Shown in pieces: positions 35,603 through 44,593 of a stretch of DNA of 64,000 nucleotides (position 1 is its first letter; each line of letters begins with the position of its first letter). Both the position numbers and the translations under genes were made by a program. The DNA is taken from the NCBI GenBank assembly GCA_013141115.1, contig JABFRP010000002.1, positions 1,228,647 through 1,292,646 on the forward strand, in the 5' to 3' direction. This stretch comes from Ferruginibacter sp. GTDB lineage: Bacteria; Bacteroidota; Bacteroidia; Chitinophagales; Chitinophagaceae. The notes under the pieces were generated by a model. The model was not told where the DNA came from and searched no databases. It worked only from the letters and a program-made list of their open reading frames with translations.

Positions 35603-38600
35603 TTAGAAAGTAAATGGCAACGATTGTGTACCATTAGGGCATTGCGCAGAAAAACTGGTAACAATAACACTATACTGATGAAGTCTATATGGGATGGTTA
35701 TCGTTCTTGGAGAAGTACATCCAGGAGGTTCATTCCATATCACCGAAGGATCAGTTATACTGGTTATTTGTATGGTACAATTTGTACTATTAGCAGGAGC
35801 CGTAAAATCCAATGTAACATTAAAGCCTCCCGTTTTTATAGCCGAGTTAATTATAGGTGCCGCACAGCTACTTACACAGGGCACAACCTGATTGGCGTAA
35901 TTATAGCAAATTGTTTTTACAATATCCTTGTCCTCATTTTTTACTACAGACAGCCTGTTAAATGCATCGTATTCATAATAGGTAGTTTTACTGTTTACAT
36001 CTGATTCACTGGTCATACCAATAAGTGGATCAAAGGTGTAGGTATTAATTTGAGACTGAACCGGTGTAAGCCTTACTTCATCTGCATAAACAATGTCTGC
36101 AGCGTAACGTTTAGCTAATGATGCAACACCCGTAAAGTTTGCAGGCATCAATACTTCATAATAATTCCAACCTGTTTTAGATTTTAACGGAGCAGGAATG
36201 ATTACAAATTCATACATTCCATTAATGTATTGCCCAATAAAGGGATCACCACCTTTTGCCCAAAAACTAAGTTTATATTTTTTGTTAGGAATTGTAACAA
36301 TATTTGAGGTAATGGTATTTGAAAGAAGATAGTATTTTTTACCTGTTAAAGCGCCGGATGGATTTTCTACAATATTTGCAGGAACTATATTTAATTTACT
36401 ATTTCCTTCATCAGCTTCAAAACTGGAAAACGCAATTTCACTACTATTTGCATTTACCACTTTTGCTGTAGGATACATTTTATTGTAATTCCAGATATAC
36501 ACTTCTTTTATATCCCATTCTTTATTTTGTTCCTCGATCCTGCCGCCTGCATCGTATTTAGGAAAATTTAGTTCTGTTTTGTAACGGTTATCGAAATTAA
36601 ATTGCCCGTTGGTAACACTTGATGCAGTAAAATTATTGACCAGGCCATTTGTTTGAAGTTTTAAAATGCTCTTGGGAAGTGGTTTATCGGTATGATATGT
36701 ATTTAAGGATGCTCCGATATATTTTTTATTATTTCCACTTTGATCCTGCTTATAACTATATTGTTCAATAGGAGTAGCCAATACATTTTTGCTTACTAAT
36801 TGAGCGATGCCTTGTAAATAACTATCTCCATTTGTTGTATTGAAGTCTAATGGATATTTTATGGTAGTTACAGTTTGTTCATTTTTACTGTCTTTTAAGT
36901 TTGTTGTTGACAATGGGTACAGGTACTCCTTATTATTGAAAGTGAATTTTTTATAGTCGTAATTTTCAATGCTTTCTGTGAAGTTGGATCCATTTTGTTC
37001 GTACAATTTATTTTTAGAACTTACAAGTGGGTTCCATGCAGAAATATGCTCCGTCTTGCCAAATAAATACCAATTCCATGACATTAAAACATATTGGGCT
37101 GTACCAAAATCAATTAAAGGCACGGGATATTTGGTTACTGTCAATTCAGGAATAATAATATCCCCATAAACTGATGTACTTGGAACAAAAGTATATTCTT
37201 TTCTACTTAATGGCAGGCTACTGTTTTGTTTATAAATAGACTCTGTTTTGGGAAAACCTCTTTTCCTATCGAAAGAGTTAGTTGAATGAAAGGGAAAATT
37301 ATAATTGAAAATCAAAGTATTTGGAGTAGCTAATTGTGATACTATACGTGTTTGAGTTAAATTATCTTGATAATCGTTTGGTGTGAAAAACTCTGTCTTT
37401 GATTTCCCGTTATTGTCCTGTGATACCTCTACAAAATCATATCCGCCTGCAGATCCTTTTGTTAAACTTTCAGGATTCACTCTTGAGTCAGAGAACACAA
37501 TTCGATTTGAAGGATACAATAAAGTATTTTGTGTAATTGTTCCCGCTTCTGCCATTTTATAGTTTAAAATAGCAGCATCAGTATTTATAAAATTTCCATA
37601 GTTATATTTTTGTATAATCGGTGTAGCAGAAGAAGATTCAAACTGATTAACTTGATAAATTTTTAAACCGCTCCATGCCGCATTATTTCCGTTTAAATCG
37701 AATAAGTACTCTTTATAACCGCCAGTTGGGAAAAATATTTTTTTGATTACTCCTGATTTCATTCTACTCAGGTTATAATTTTTATTGCCGCTATATGATA
37801 ATCCTGCGTTTGTAGTTCTTAAAAATAAAATATCCCCATTAAATGAATTGGGAGGATTGAAATTACTCCAATATGGATATTTTATCGGATAAGTAACTGA
37901 AACAAAAGGATGTTTGCTAGCATTTTCATTTGCAAAACCATAGTAATCCTGTTCCGTAGAGGTTTTGTAAGGCAACTTATAATCATTGTAGTATTCAAAC
38001 TGATAAGACGGCATTGTAGCTCCTCCACTTCCTTCTTCCTGAATTGATGAAAGGAAAAGTCGCTTTCTAAAATAATCTGGTATAAGAAAGGTCTTTTGCA
38101 AACTGCTAGGCATAGAACCCATACCTATATAAGTAGCATTATTATTATAATAATAAACGGACTTTTTAAAGAAAAACTCAAATTGCTCTAACGGAGATTC
38201 CTGAGGTGTATTTTCAATTAAGTCATAGTTTAAATTAAATTTCTTTACGGTAGAATTTTGAGAATTAACTATTGTAATGTTATCCAGTCTTGTGCTATTG
38301 GGGAAGTCTTCCCGTGGAGTAGTGCTGGAAAAATTTAAAGTGTTATTATCGGAAGTAATAATAGAAGTAAGCTTTCTCGATATTAAATTTATTGTACTTT
38401 TTGTTTCCGTAAAGTTCTGTTGTGAAGGCAATCGATAAATTTTTCGCCAACTGTCATCAAGTGGCATTAAGGGAGATTGAAATATGATAATATTAGGATT
38501 ACTATTATGAATATCTGCTAAATCGGGTACATTAGCAGAAAAAGATCGGTTAGCTAAATAGTCAGTGCTACTATTGGTATAAGAAAAACTTACCCAGTCT

Positions 38601-39847
38601 CCAGTAGGTGAGCTTACCTTTGCCAAATGCCAGGTAGATGGATAATGAGAATATTCAACAAATTTATTGTTCACCTGGTAACTAAAATCTCCTACTCCTG
38701 CCGGAATAACTGTATTATTAGGAACCGGCGTACCATATTGTAAAACTGGTAAATTTGAAAGTACATAAGGGGTTCTTTCGTACCAAAAATATGGGGTATT
38801 TTGGGGTAAGCTAACAATAAAATACTCGTTACCTGTATTAGGATCCACATAAATAACTGCTCTGTAAATATAATTTAAACTACTCGAGGCTACCGACAGT
38901 TTTGTTTCATCTACTGGCGCTTGCGAATAGATGCCTGAGCTTGAATTTCCGAATTCATACTTAAAGCCATCATCGGTTAGAGCTGTGAACCCAACTATTT
39001 TGTTGATGTTATTTATAGAAGAAAAAATCGGTAAGATCTTTACATTTCCTTGAGGGATTAGATTTACATTACCGTCCTGATCAAACATAAATTTCCCCGA
39101 ATACTTTCCAAAGTTAAAATAGAATTCATCAGGTTGTAAATCCCATCCTTTATCAGGTTGATTTTCCGTAACATTCCAATTACCTCTATTAATTATATTG
39201 AATTTATCGCTAGTACTTGGATTATTGTCATCAAATAAAGATAAATCTACACCCTGATTTTTTAAATGCAGGTAACCAAAACCGGCGAAATTAAATGTTG
39301 GGGATATAGTGCCCGTAAATTCATCTGGAAGGCTTTTCATTACCCTGGTTATTGCACCCCCCGCATTTAAATTAAATCCAGTACCAACCCAGGAGCCCAT
39401 ATCATTTACCTTATGAGCATTAATACTGCCTTGTAATGAAATCGGAACGTCTATCGAACCCGTCTTAATTGTGTATATCGGAATGTCTATACTCGCTTTC
39501 CCAGTATATAAATCAACATTCTCATTTATTATATTTATAAGTGATGCACTGTTAGGTGAAGGTAAAACTACTGGGGGTTGAGTAATGTCCGTAGGTGTGC
39601 TAAATCCGGGTTCAGCAGTGATCAACTGTGTAATATTTGTAGAGTTTTTTTTAGTATTTTTTTTATCAATCAATATTTTAAACGTTTTTCCTAGATATTG
39701 ATCCAACTTGGCCTTATTATTTAGGTCCTTAAGTTCGATTGTTGGTAGTTTTTCCAATGATGCCATTAGACTTTTTTCCTTTACATCTTGTGCTTTAATG
39801 GAAATAGAAAAAAATGAAACCAAAAAAATGAAAATAAACCTAGTCAT
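35603..39847 (-). CDS. Large secreted protein upstream of RHS (YD-like end, FN3-like C-terminus)
   Basis: A 1414-aa protein with signal peptide (residues 1-19, FIFIFLVSFFSISIKAQ). It is rich in Asn/Ser/Tyr and beta strands. Segments such as PDEFYFNFGKYSGKFMFDQD and FLIPDYFRKRLFLSSIQEEG are typical of the large RHS-companion proteins of Bacteroidota. Near 1266-1309 there is a YD-like unit (TTYYEYDAFNRLSVVKNEDK). The last ~90 residues are an FN3-like beta domain (GGFNVTLDFTAPANSTNCTI). It is placed 45 bp before the RHS gene and probably forms a surface assembly with it. No enzymatic motif is visible. Confidence 0.75.
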   Translation of the reverse strand: MTRFIFIFLVSFFSISIKAQDVKEKSLMASLEKLPTIELKDLNNKAKLDQYLGKTFKILIDKKNTKKNSTNITQLITAEPGFSTPTDITQPPVVLPSPNSASLINIINENVDLYTGKASIDIPIYTIKTGSIDVPISLQGSINAHKVNDMGSWVGTGFNLNAGGAITRVMKSLPDEFTGTISPTFNFAGFGYLHLKNQGVDLSLFDDNNPSTSDKFNIINRGNWNVTENQPDKGWDLQPDEFYFNFGKYSGKFMFDQDGNVNLIPQGNVKILPIFSSINNINKIVGFTALTDDGFKYEFGNSSSGIYSQAPVDETKLSVASSSLNYIYRAVIYVDPNTGNEYFIVSLPQNTPYFWYERTPYVLSNLPVLQYGTPVPNNTVIPAGVGDFSYQVNNKFVEYSHYPSTWHLAKVSSPTGDWVSFSYTNSSTDYLANRSFSANVPDLADIHNSNPNIIIFQSPLMPLDDSWRKIYRLPSQQNFTETKSTINLISRKLTSIITSDNNTLNFSSTTPREDFPNSTRLDNITIVNSQNSTVKKFNLNYDLIENTPQESPLEQFEFFFKKSVYYYNNNATYIGMGSMPSSLQKTFLIPDYFRKRLFLSSIQEEGSGGATMPSYQFEYYNDYKLPYKTSTEQDYYGFANENASKHPFVSVTYPIKYPYWSNFNPPNSFNGDILFLRTTNAGLSYSGNKNYNLSRMKSGVIKKIFFPTGGYKEYLFDLNGNNAAWSGLKIYQVNQFESSSATPIIQKYNYGNFINTDAAILNYKMAEAGTITQNTLLYPSNRIVFSDSRVNPESLTKGSAGGYDFVEVSQDNNGKSKTEFFTPNDYQDNLTQTRIVSQLATPNTLIFNYNFPFHSTNSFDRKRGFPKTESIYKQNSSLPLSRKEYTFVPSTSVYGDIIIPELTVTKYPVPLIDFGTAQYVLMSWNWYLFGKTEHISAWNPLVSSKNKLYEQNGSNFTESIENYDYKKFTFNNKEYLYPLSTTNLKDSKNEQTVTTIKYPLDFNTTNGDSYLQGIAQLVSKNVLATPIEQYSYKQDQSGNNKKYIGASLNTYHTDKPLPKSILKLQTNGLVNNFTASSVTNGQFNFDNRYKTELNFPKYDAGGRIEEQNKEWDIKEVYIWNYNKMYPTAKVVNANSSEIAFSSFEADEGNSKLNIVPANIVENPSGALTGKKYYLLSNTITSNIVTIPNKKYKLSFWAKGGDPFIGQYINGMYEFVIIPAPLKSKTGWNYYEVLMPANFTGVASLAKRYAADIVYADEVRLTPVQSQINTYTFDPLIGMTSESDVNSKTTYYEYDAFNRLSVVKNEDKDIVKTICYNYANQVVPCVSSCAAPIINSAIKTGGFNVTLDFTAPANSTNCTIQITSITDPSVIWNEPPGCTSPRTITIPYRLHQYSVIVTSFSAQCPNGTQSLPFTF

Positions 39848-39864
39848 GTTCTTTTTTTTATTTA

Positions 39865-41319
39865 TTAAAAATTATACCCTATTCTAAATACTATAGATTG
39901 TGTTTGCGGCAACTTTTGCTTTGCCAAAAAATCATACAATACCATCATATTGCCTTTCATTTTTCCAGCATTGTATTTTTTATTTATGCCTAACAATGCA
40001 GCTGGTTTCCATAACGAAATTGCGCTGCTGTTAATTGATGGCAAATCCCTGATGCTTTTAAATGTGGTGTTGTAATTATATTCAAATCCTCCATTAGCAA
40101 AGAAGTTGCCTTTTAATTTCCAGTCAAGAAAACTTCGCAACCCGATTCCAGCAAAACTTAGTTTGATATTATTTATACTGCTTCCCAAACCGAGTTTATA
40201 GACAGTACCTAAGCCTACTGAACTTTTGCTATTTAGGTTGTAGGCCATTTGTAGGGCTATGTCTGCTGTGCCGGGTAAAAAGTTTGTCGCCTTTCCAAAT
40301 TGAAGATTTGCCCCCGGCTCTAATCTTTGCTTAAAAGTTTTGCTTTTCATTTCATTGGGTTTAAAATCGGGCATATCTTCCGTACTGTTTAAGTTGGGAA
40401 ACCGATTTTTTAATTCCTGTAATGGAGAGTTTAAAGCATTAGCATTGGTTTGAGTTAATTGCTGAATATTTGGTGCTGAAAGGTTTCTTTGTTGAAGGTT
40501 TTGAACTATGCTTGCGTTACTTTGGTAACCCAAAGCTGAGTAGTTAGTTGCATTGCCGCTACTTGCTGCCAGAGGGCCAGTTCCACTTTGTAATAAAGTA
40601 GACAGTCCATTATTGTTATTAAAAAAGTCATTAAAAGATGGGATTTTTTTTAATAGGCCTGCAAGTAAATTTTCAAATTTTACAGGATCAGAAAAAATCT
40701 CCTTGTAGTTTCGCAAGGTTTCAGTATAATAATATGCTTCTTTATTTATTTTAGTCAGGTATTTGTTTTTGCCTAAATATTTAAGTGATTCGTCAATCAA
40801 TTGTTTTTTTCTTTGTTTTATAAATTGTTCGATTACCTCTGTGTTCTTTATTTCATCCTCCAACTCATTCAGTTTTTTTGAAGTAGTTTTTACAGGCTGG
40901 ATAAGTTTTGCGTTTAACTCCTTTTTTTGCGTTTCAATATACCTAAGGTTGGTATTTAATTTATCTCTGTATTCATTGTATTGAGACCTATATCCATCTG
41001 CAACTTCCTGACCTTCCTTGAGTTTTTTTAATAGCGATGTAAAAGTCATTTTACCTTCACCAAATAAACGGGTTGCTGCCTCAGGATTTGCTTTTTGTAA
41101 GAGTGATTTAATTTTGTTTTCCCAGCGGCCCAGTTTGGTTAGAGTTTTTTCTGTCTTGCCAGTGATACGATTACTGTATTTGTCAATCTTAGTATCAAGT
41201 TTAGGGAAATATTTTTCAGGGAACTGTTGCAGATTCTGAAATACAGAATCAGTTTGTGCTTCACTGGTTTGTGAAGTAAAAATTAGCAGTAAAAAAGGCA
41301 CGAACCGGAAAAGGCTCAT
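39865..41319 (-). CDS. Outer-membrane protein: coiled coil plus C-terminal beta barrel
   Basis: A 484-aa protein with signal peptide (residues 1-21, FVPFLLLIFTSQTSEAQ). Charged coiled coils follow (about 40-230, KELNAKLIQPVKTTSKKLNE), then a polar Asn/Gln/Ser linker. The C-terminal region (about 340-484) has alternating strands and ends in an aromatic FRIGYNF, the mark of an outer-membrane barrel. It is first of the three-gene RHS operon (17 bp before the 1414-aa gene), so it could anchor or export the two giant proteins. That role is inferred from position. Confidence 0.7.
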   Translation of the reverse strand: MSLFRFVPFLLLIFTSQTSEAQTDSVFQNLQQFPEKYFPKLDTKIDKYSNRITGKTEKTLTKLGRWENKIKSLLQKANPEAATRLFGEGKMTFTSLLKKLKEGQEVADGYRSQYNEYRDKLNTNLRYIETQKKELNAKLIQPVKTTSKKLNELEDEIKNTEVIEQFIKQRKKQLIDESLKYLGKNKYLTKINKEAYYYTETLRNYKEIFSDPVKFENLLAGLLKKIPSFNDFFNNNNGLSTLLQSGTGPLAASSGNATNYSALGYQSNASIVQNLQQRNLSAPNIQQLTQTNANALNSPLQELKNRFPNLNSTEDMPDFKPNEMKSKTFKQRLEPGANLQFGKATNFLPGTADIALQMAYNLNSKSSVGLGTVYKLGLGSSINNIKLSFAGIGLRSFLDWKLKGNFFANGGFEYNYNTTFKSIRDLPSINSSAISLWKPAALLGINKKYNAGKMKGNMMVLYDFLAKQKLPQTQSIVFRIGYNF

Positions 41320-41762
41320 AAGTTGTTCTGGGTTATCAGTTAAAAAAATAATTACTTCACAATCAGAAGATGCATAACAGCTTCTAATTGTATATTTATT
41401 TGTAGATTATTTCTTTTGCCTGAAATCAACGGTTACTTAGTCCGTAGAATTAATACAGTATAACAGTTACGAGTATACTACATTAATTCCTTTTCAAATA
41501 TATACTGAATTTTTGAATAAACAACAGGGATGTAAATTATTTTTTTATGATTTCTATCAATCACCGTATTATTACTATCAGTTGCAGAAATCTTTCTACA
41601 AAATGCATTTCCTTGCTTCTTCAATCCTTAGAAAAGGATTTTGGTTACAATAGCAACGTATTTAACTCCCTCTCTTATCTGCCTTCTTTCCTTGTTCAGC
41701 AACCGTCTTCATTTCAGCAGGATCACTTTGTTGCCAGGCTAGGTTTAAGCTTTTCAATATCT
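41320..41762. other. Gene-free stretch upstream of the RHS operon
   Basis: This region should hold the promoter of the RHS operon and the 3' end of the FISUMP-type lipoprotein transcript. No TAnnTTTG box, terminator or credible coding frame is seen. Confidence 0.4.
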
Positions 41763-42923
41763 TTAAAAGGCTCGTATTGCCCGTACATAATTCAATTGAT
41801 TCTTCTGTGGGTTGTTATAGGTAAACATATAGTTGTAGTCCTGGTCTAATGCCCTGAAAGAATCATACTCCGTCGAACTCCAGTAATTGAATGTTCCTAA
41901 AAACACATGTGCAGGAAAACCACCAACGACATCCTGATAACTAGATAAAGCTTGTAGTTGGCTGGATGATGGTAAGAACCAATCAGTGGATCCACCTCCT
42001 CGGTAATCCCGGCAGAGTTTTGCTGCATAGGCTGTGCTGGTTCCATACACACCAATAATTTTTGTTGTATTGGCTGCACCATCAGTAGTGCTTTGTGCGC
42101 TGGTTGGGGTGGTAAATAAATTGCCTGGTGCCCACGGGGTGGCAGTGCTTTGGTCTACAGTAGCGGCAATTAAACCGTGCTGGCCTGTTCCATCAACATC
42201 GAATATAATACCGCCACCATGGTTTAATCCAATCGCAATACTTGTGGTGAAAGTAACCTGATTGCCATAGCCTGTACCAAAACTATTGGTAGCATATGCT
42301 CTGACATAGTAAACGGTATTAATAGAGAAAGATAATGTGCTACTGTAGCCATTGGTGCCGGTACCATCTGAAGTTTTATTATCAGTAATAGTAGGGTTGG
42401 GGGTTGTTGCCCAGCATACCCCTTTTTGTGTTACTGGTGCTGCACTACTGAGTACACTGCTTCCCCCACTTATCCATTTATGACTACTTTCTACCACTGG
42501 TTGCGTTATGACCGAAGGCACGGCACTGGTTTGCATATAGATTTCATTGCCATAACCTGTTCCATTAGCATTGGTGGCATAGGCTCTCACATAATAGCCA
42601 TGATTGCTCACCATATTGTTCATAGTACTGCTGTATGTTCCTGTACCTGATCCATCAGATGTTTTGTTGTCAGTAATAGTTGGCGCTGCTAACCAGCTAT
42701 AGCATACTCCCCGTGCTGTTACTGTCGTTCCTCCATCGGAGGTTATAGTACCGCCTGATTGTGCTGAGTTGGAAGTAATATTGCTTATGACTGTAGTAGT
42801 TAGTACAGGTACTGCACCGGGTGTGGGAGTTGGGGTAGTATCTCCTCCTTTTTTACAACTGCTTAGTATCAGTAATACTGTTGCAATAAAAATAGAGAGT
42901 GATGAAGGGTGGTTCCTTTTCAT
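41763..42923 (-). CDS. Lipoprotein with FN3-like repeats and DUF1566/FISUMP-type C-terminal domain
   Basis: A 386-aa surface lipoprotein. Lipobox LSSC with Cys23, then a Thr/Pro linker. Two tandem repeats follow, each with the signature G-V-C-x-W/Y-x...PTITDNKTSDG and YYVRAYATN...GTGYGN. The C-terminal domain (about 235-386) has LCRDYRGGGSTDWFLPSSSQ and YWSSTEYDS, the pattern of Lcl C-terminal/DUF1566 domains. Such proteins are common at the surface of Bacteroidota and may bind host or polymer ligands. It appears as single-gene cargo. Confidence 0.8.
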   Translation of the reverse strand: MKRNHPSSLSIFIATVLLILSSCKKGGDTTPTPTPGAVPVLTTTVISNITSNSAQSGGTITSDGGTTVTARGVCYSWLAAPTITDNKTSDGSGTGTYSSTMNNMVSNHGYYVRAYATNANGTGYGNEIYMQTSAVPSVITQPVVESSHKWISGGSSVLSSAAPVTQKGVCWATTPNPTITDNKTSDGTGTNGYSSTLSFSINTVYYVRAYATNSFGTGYGNQVTFTTSIAIGLNHGGGIIFDVDGTGQHGLIAATVDQSTATPWAPGNLFTTPTSAQSTTDGAANTTKIIGVYGTSTAYAAKLCRDYRGGGSTDWFLPSSSQLQALSSYQDVVGGFPAHVFLGTFNYWSSTEYDSFRALDQDYNYMFTYNNPQKNQLNYVRAIRAF

Positions 42924-43035
42924 GATGTATTATTTACGAGTTAAAAAGTAATTGTTGAATTAGTCTCTTTGTATTTATTATGCTCATATTATAACCATAT
43001 GCTCATCTACGTCTTTATACTTAGTCTTCTTTGTT

Positions 43036-43854
43036 TTAATGCGTAATAGAAAAGTCGTAGACTTTATGGCTTTGTCCGGCACTCATGGAGGAAGCTGCGA
43101 ACATAAAACAGTATTCTCCTGTTTTTAATGGGTTGGTCGGCGTGATTTCATACACCCCCTTACTAAGTTTTTTTGAGGTGAAGGTTACTTTTTCATCATC
43201 ATCAATACCCACATCGGATTTAATATTGTTTTCCTTTCCTACTACCACTTCCCGGCTTTTCTTTTCAACACTTAGTTTGACCAGGAAAAACTCATTGGGG
43301 CTTTGTGCACTGCTCCAGTATGAACTGCTATTTCCAAAGCCTGTTGCTGTGGTATCAAACACAAATAAGAACACCGGTCTAGTTGTGGCAATTTTTGTAC
43401 TGGCTTGTTTGCCGCTCAGTGATGCACGAAGTTTTGCATTGAATAGTCCTGTTACAGAACGTTTTAAACTTTCTCCTATGCCTCCTGATTTTTGATTGGT
43501 GAGTATCGATGGTTCCATTGCTGTATAGTCGTTTGTAGCAGCATCAACATAATAGATACCGGAACTTAATTGAATGGCTTTTGGTGTGGTGTTGGTGTTG
43601 GTTGCTGGGCTGCTGTTTTTAGTGAGCATGGCAGTAATGATCTCATCGGGTACTTCGGCTTTCTTTAAACTGATTAACCCATCTGTTGACAGATCAAAGT
43701 TGCAAGCAGAGCCCTGGATTTTAGATTTTAAAACCTCTTTACCCAACCCTGCCTTTTGCAACTGGATGATAGTTTGGTTGGTGAGTACTTCTGTGGTTTG
43801 TGAAAAGGCAATTGTGCTGCAGAATAGCAACAAAACGGTGATGCTGAATTTCAT
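43036..43854 (-). CDS. Secreted protein of unknown function
   Basis: A 272-aa protein with signal peptide (residues 1-18, FSITVLLLFCSTIAFSQ). A short helical domain follows (TNQTIIQLQKAGLGKEVL, EVPDEIITAMLTKN), resembling segments found in Bacteroidota exported proteins. A beta-rich C-terminal domain ends NPLKTGEYCFMFAAS. Similar proteins are annotated only as hypothetical, to my knowledge. It diverges from the XRE regulator gene, with a palindrome between. Confidence 0.6.
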   Translation of the reverse strand: MKFSITVLLLFCSTIAFSQTTEVLTNQTIIQLQKAGLGKEVLKSKIQGSACNFDLSTDGLISLKKAEVPDEIITAMLTKNSSPATNTNTTPKAIQLSSGIYYVDAATNDYTAMEPSILTNQKSGGIGESLKRSVTGLFNAKLRASLSGKQASTKIATTRPVFLFVFDTTATGFGNSSSYWSSAQSPNEFFLVKLSVEKKSREVVVGKENNIKSDVGIDDDEKVTFTSKKLSKGVYEITPTNPLKTGEYCFMFAASSMSAGQSHKVYDFSITH

Positions 43855-43965
43855 AATTCTAGTTTTTGGTTTTAGAAAATGGTTTTTGGGTACCTATTAT
43901 TGGTACGGCAAATGATTTCAGACGGTCACTTGTTGTCTATGCAGCAAACATAAGTAAAAAAACTA

Positions 43966-43985
43966 TGTAAACCGATACGTTTACA
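43966..43985. promoter_or_regulatory. Palindromic operator candidate upstream of the XRE gene
   Basis: TGTAAAC (43966-43972) and GTTTACA (43979-43985) form a perfect 7-bp inverted repeat with a 6-bp spacer. It lies between the divergent 272-aa and XRE genes, where a Cro/CI-type repressor would bind its own promoter. Confidence 0.5.
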
Positions 43986-44034
43986 ATATTTTTTTTAAAA
44001 TCTGCAACCTTGTGCCTTACAAAGGCTATGGGCC

Positions 44035-44256
44035 ATGACGAAAGAAGTATTTCAAAAAAAATTGGGTAAAAACATATCCCGGTTACGGGAAAAAGCTGGT
44101 TTAAGTCAAACCGAACTGGCATTGCGCTGTGATAAAGACAGGCAAAGTCTCAACCGATTGGAAAAAGGGAGGATTAACCCCTCTGCTTATTATTTATCTC
44201 AGCTTGCCGAAGAATTGGATATACCACTTAAGGAATTGTTTAATTTTGAGGATTAA
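44035..44256 (+). CDS. XRE-family HTH regulator
   Basis: A 73-aa Cro/CI-type protein. The HTH reads LREKAGLSQTELALRCDKDR with QSLNRLEKGRINP as recognition helix and turn, then YLSQLAEELDIPLKELF. It consists of the DNA-binding domain only. The upstream palindrome at 43966-43985 is the likely operator, giving self-repression and perhaps control of the divergent gene or of the genes to the right. Confidence 0.88.
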   Translation: MTKEVFQKKLGKNISRLREKAGLSQTELALRCDKDRQSLNRLEKGRINPSAYYLSQLAEELDIPLKELFNFED

Positions 44257-44296
44257 TTACATTGAGTTGTTCTTTTAAAATTAAAAAATAACCATC

Positions 44297-44593
44297 ATGG
44301 ATATTAAAAACTGCTTAACAGTCTTGATAGCGTATTTAGGGTTAAAATTTATAGATAAGTTTGTTGAAGACAATTTGCCGAATCTTCATTACAAAAGAAT
44401 CATTAAAGCGTGGAACAATATTAAGCTACCTGTTTTTTTAACTGCATATATTGGCTTTCTATACATAGTTGTTAAAGTGTTGGGTAATAAACAATTTGAG
44501 AGAAATTTCAACAACGCAGTATTAGTTGCTGCATTGGCGATTATCGCAGATAGAGTCATGAGAAAAAAAGTAAAAGAAGTAAATTGTTCTTAA
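44297..44593 (+). CDS. Small membrane protein (98 aa)
   Basis: A protein with two or three hydrophobic segments: residues 6-20, 46-66 (LPVFLTAYIGFLYIVVKVL) and 73-88 (NAVLVAALAIIADRV). It follows the XRE gene by 40 bp and overlaps the stop of the convergent ATPase gene by 4 bp. No family is recognised. It may form a unit with the regulator. Confidence 0.5.
   Translation: MDIKNCLTVLIAYLGLKFIDKFVEDNLPNLHYKRIIKAWNNIKLPVFLTAYIGFLYIVVKVLGNKQFERNFNNAVLVAALAIIADRVMRKKVKEVNCS

Noticed and set aside
41547-41849. Plus-strand frame of 100 codons downstream of the RHS operon
   Set aside because: Low-complexity, no motif, and its second half runs opposite to the well-supported lipoprotein gene.
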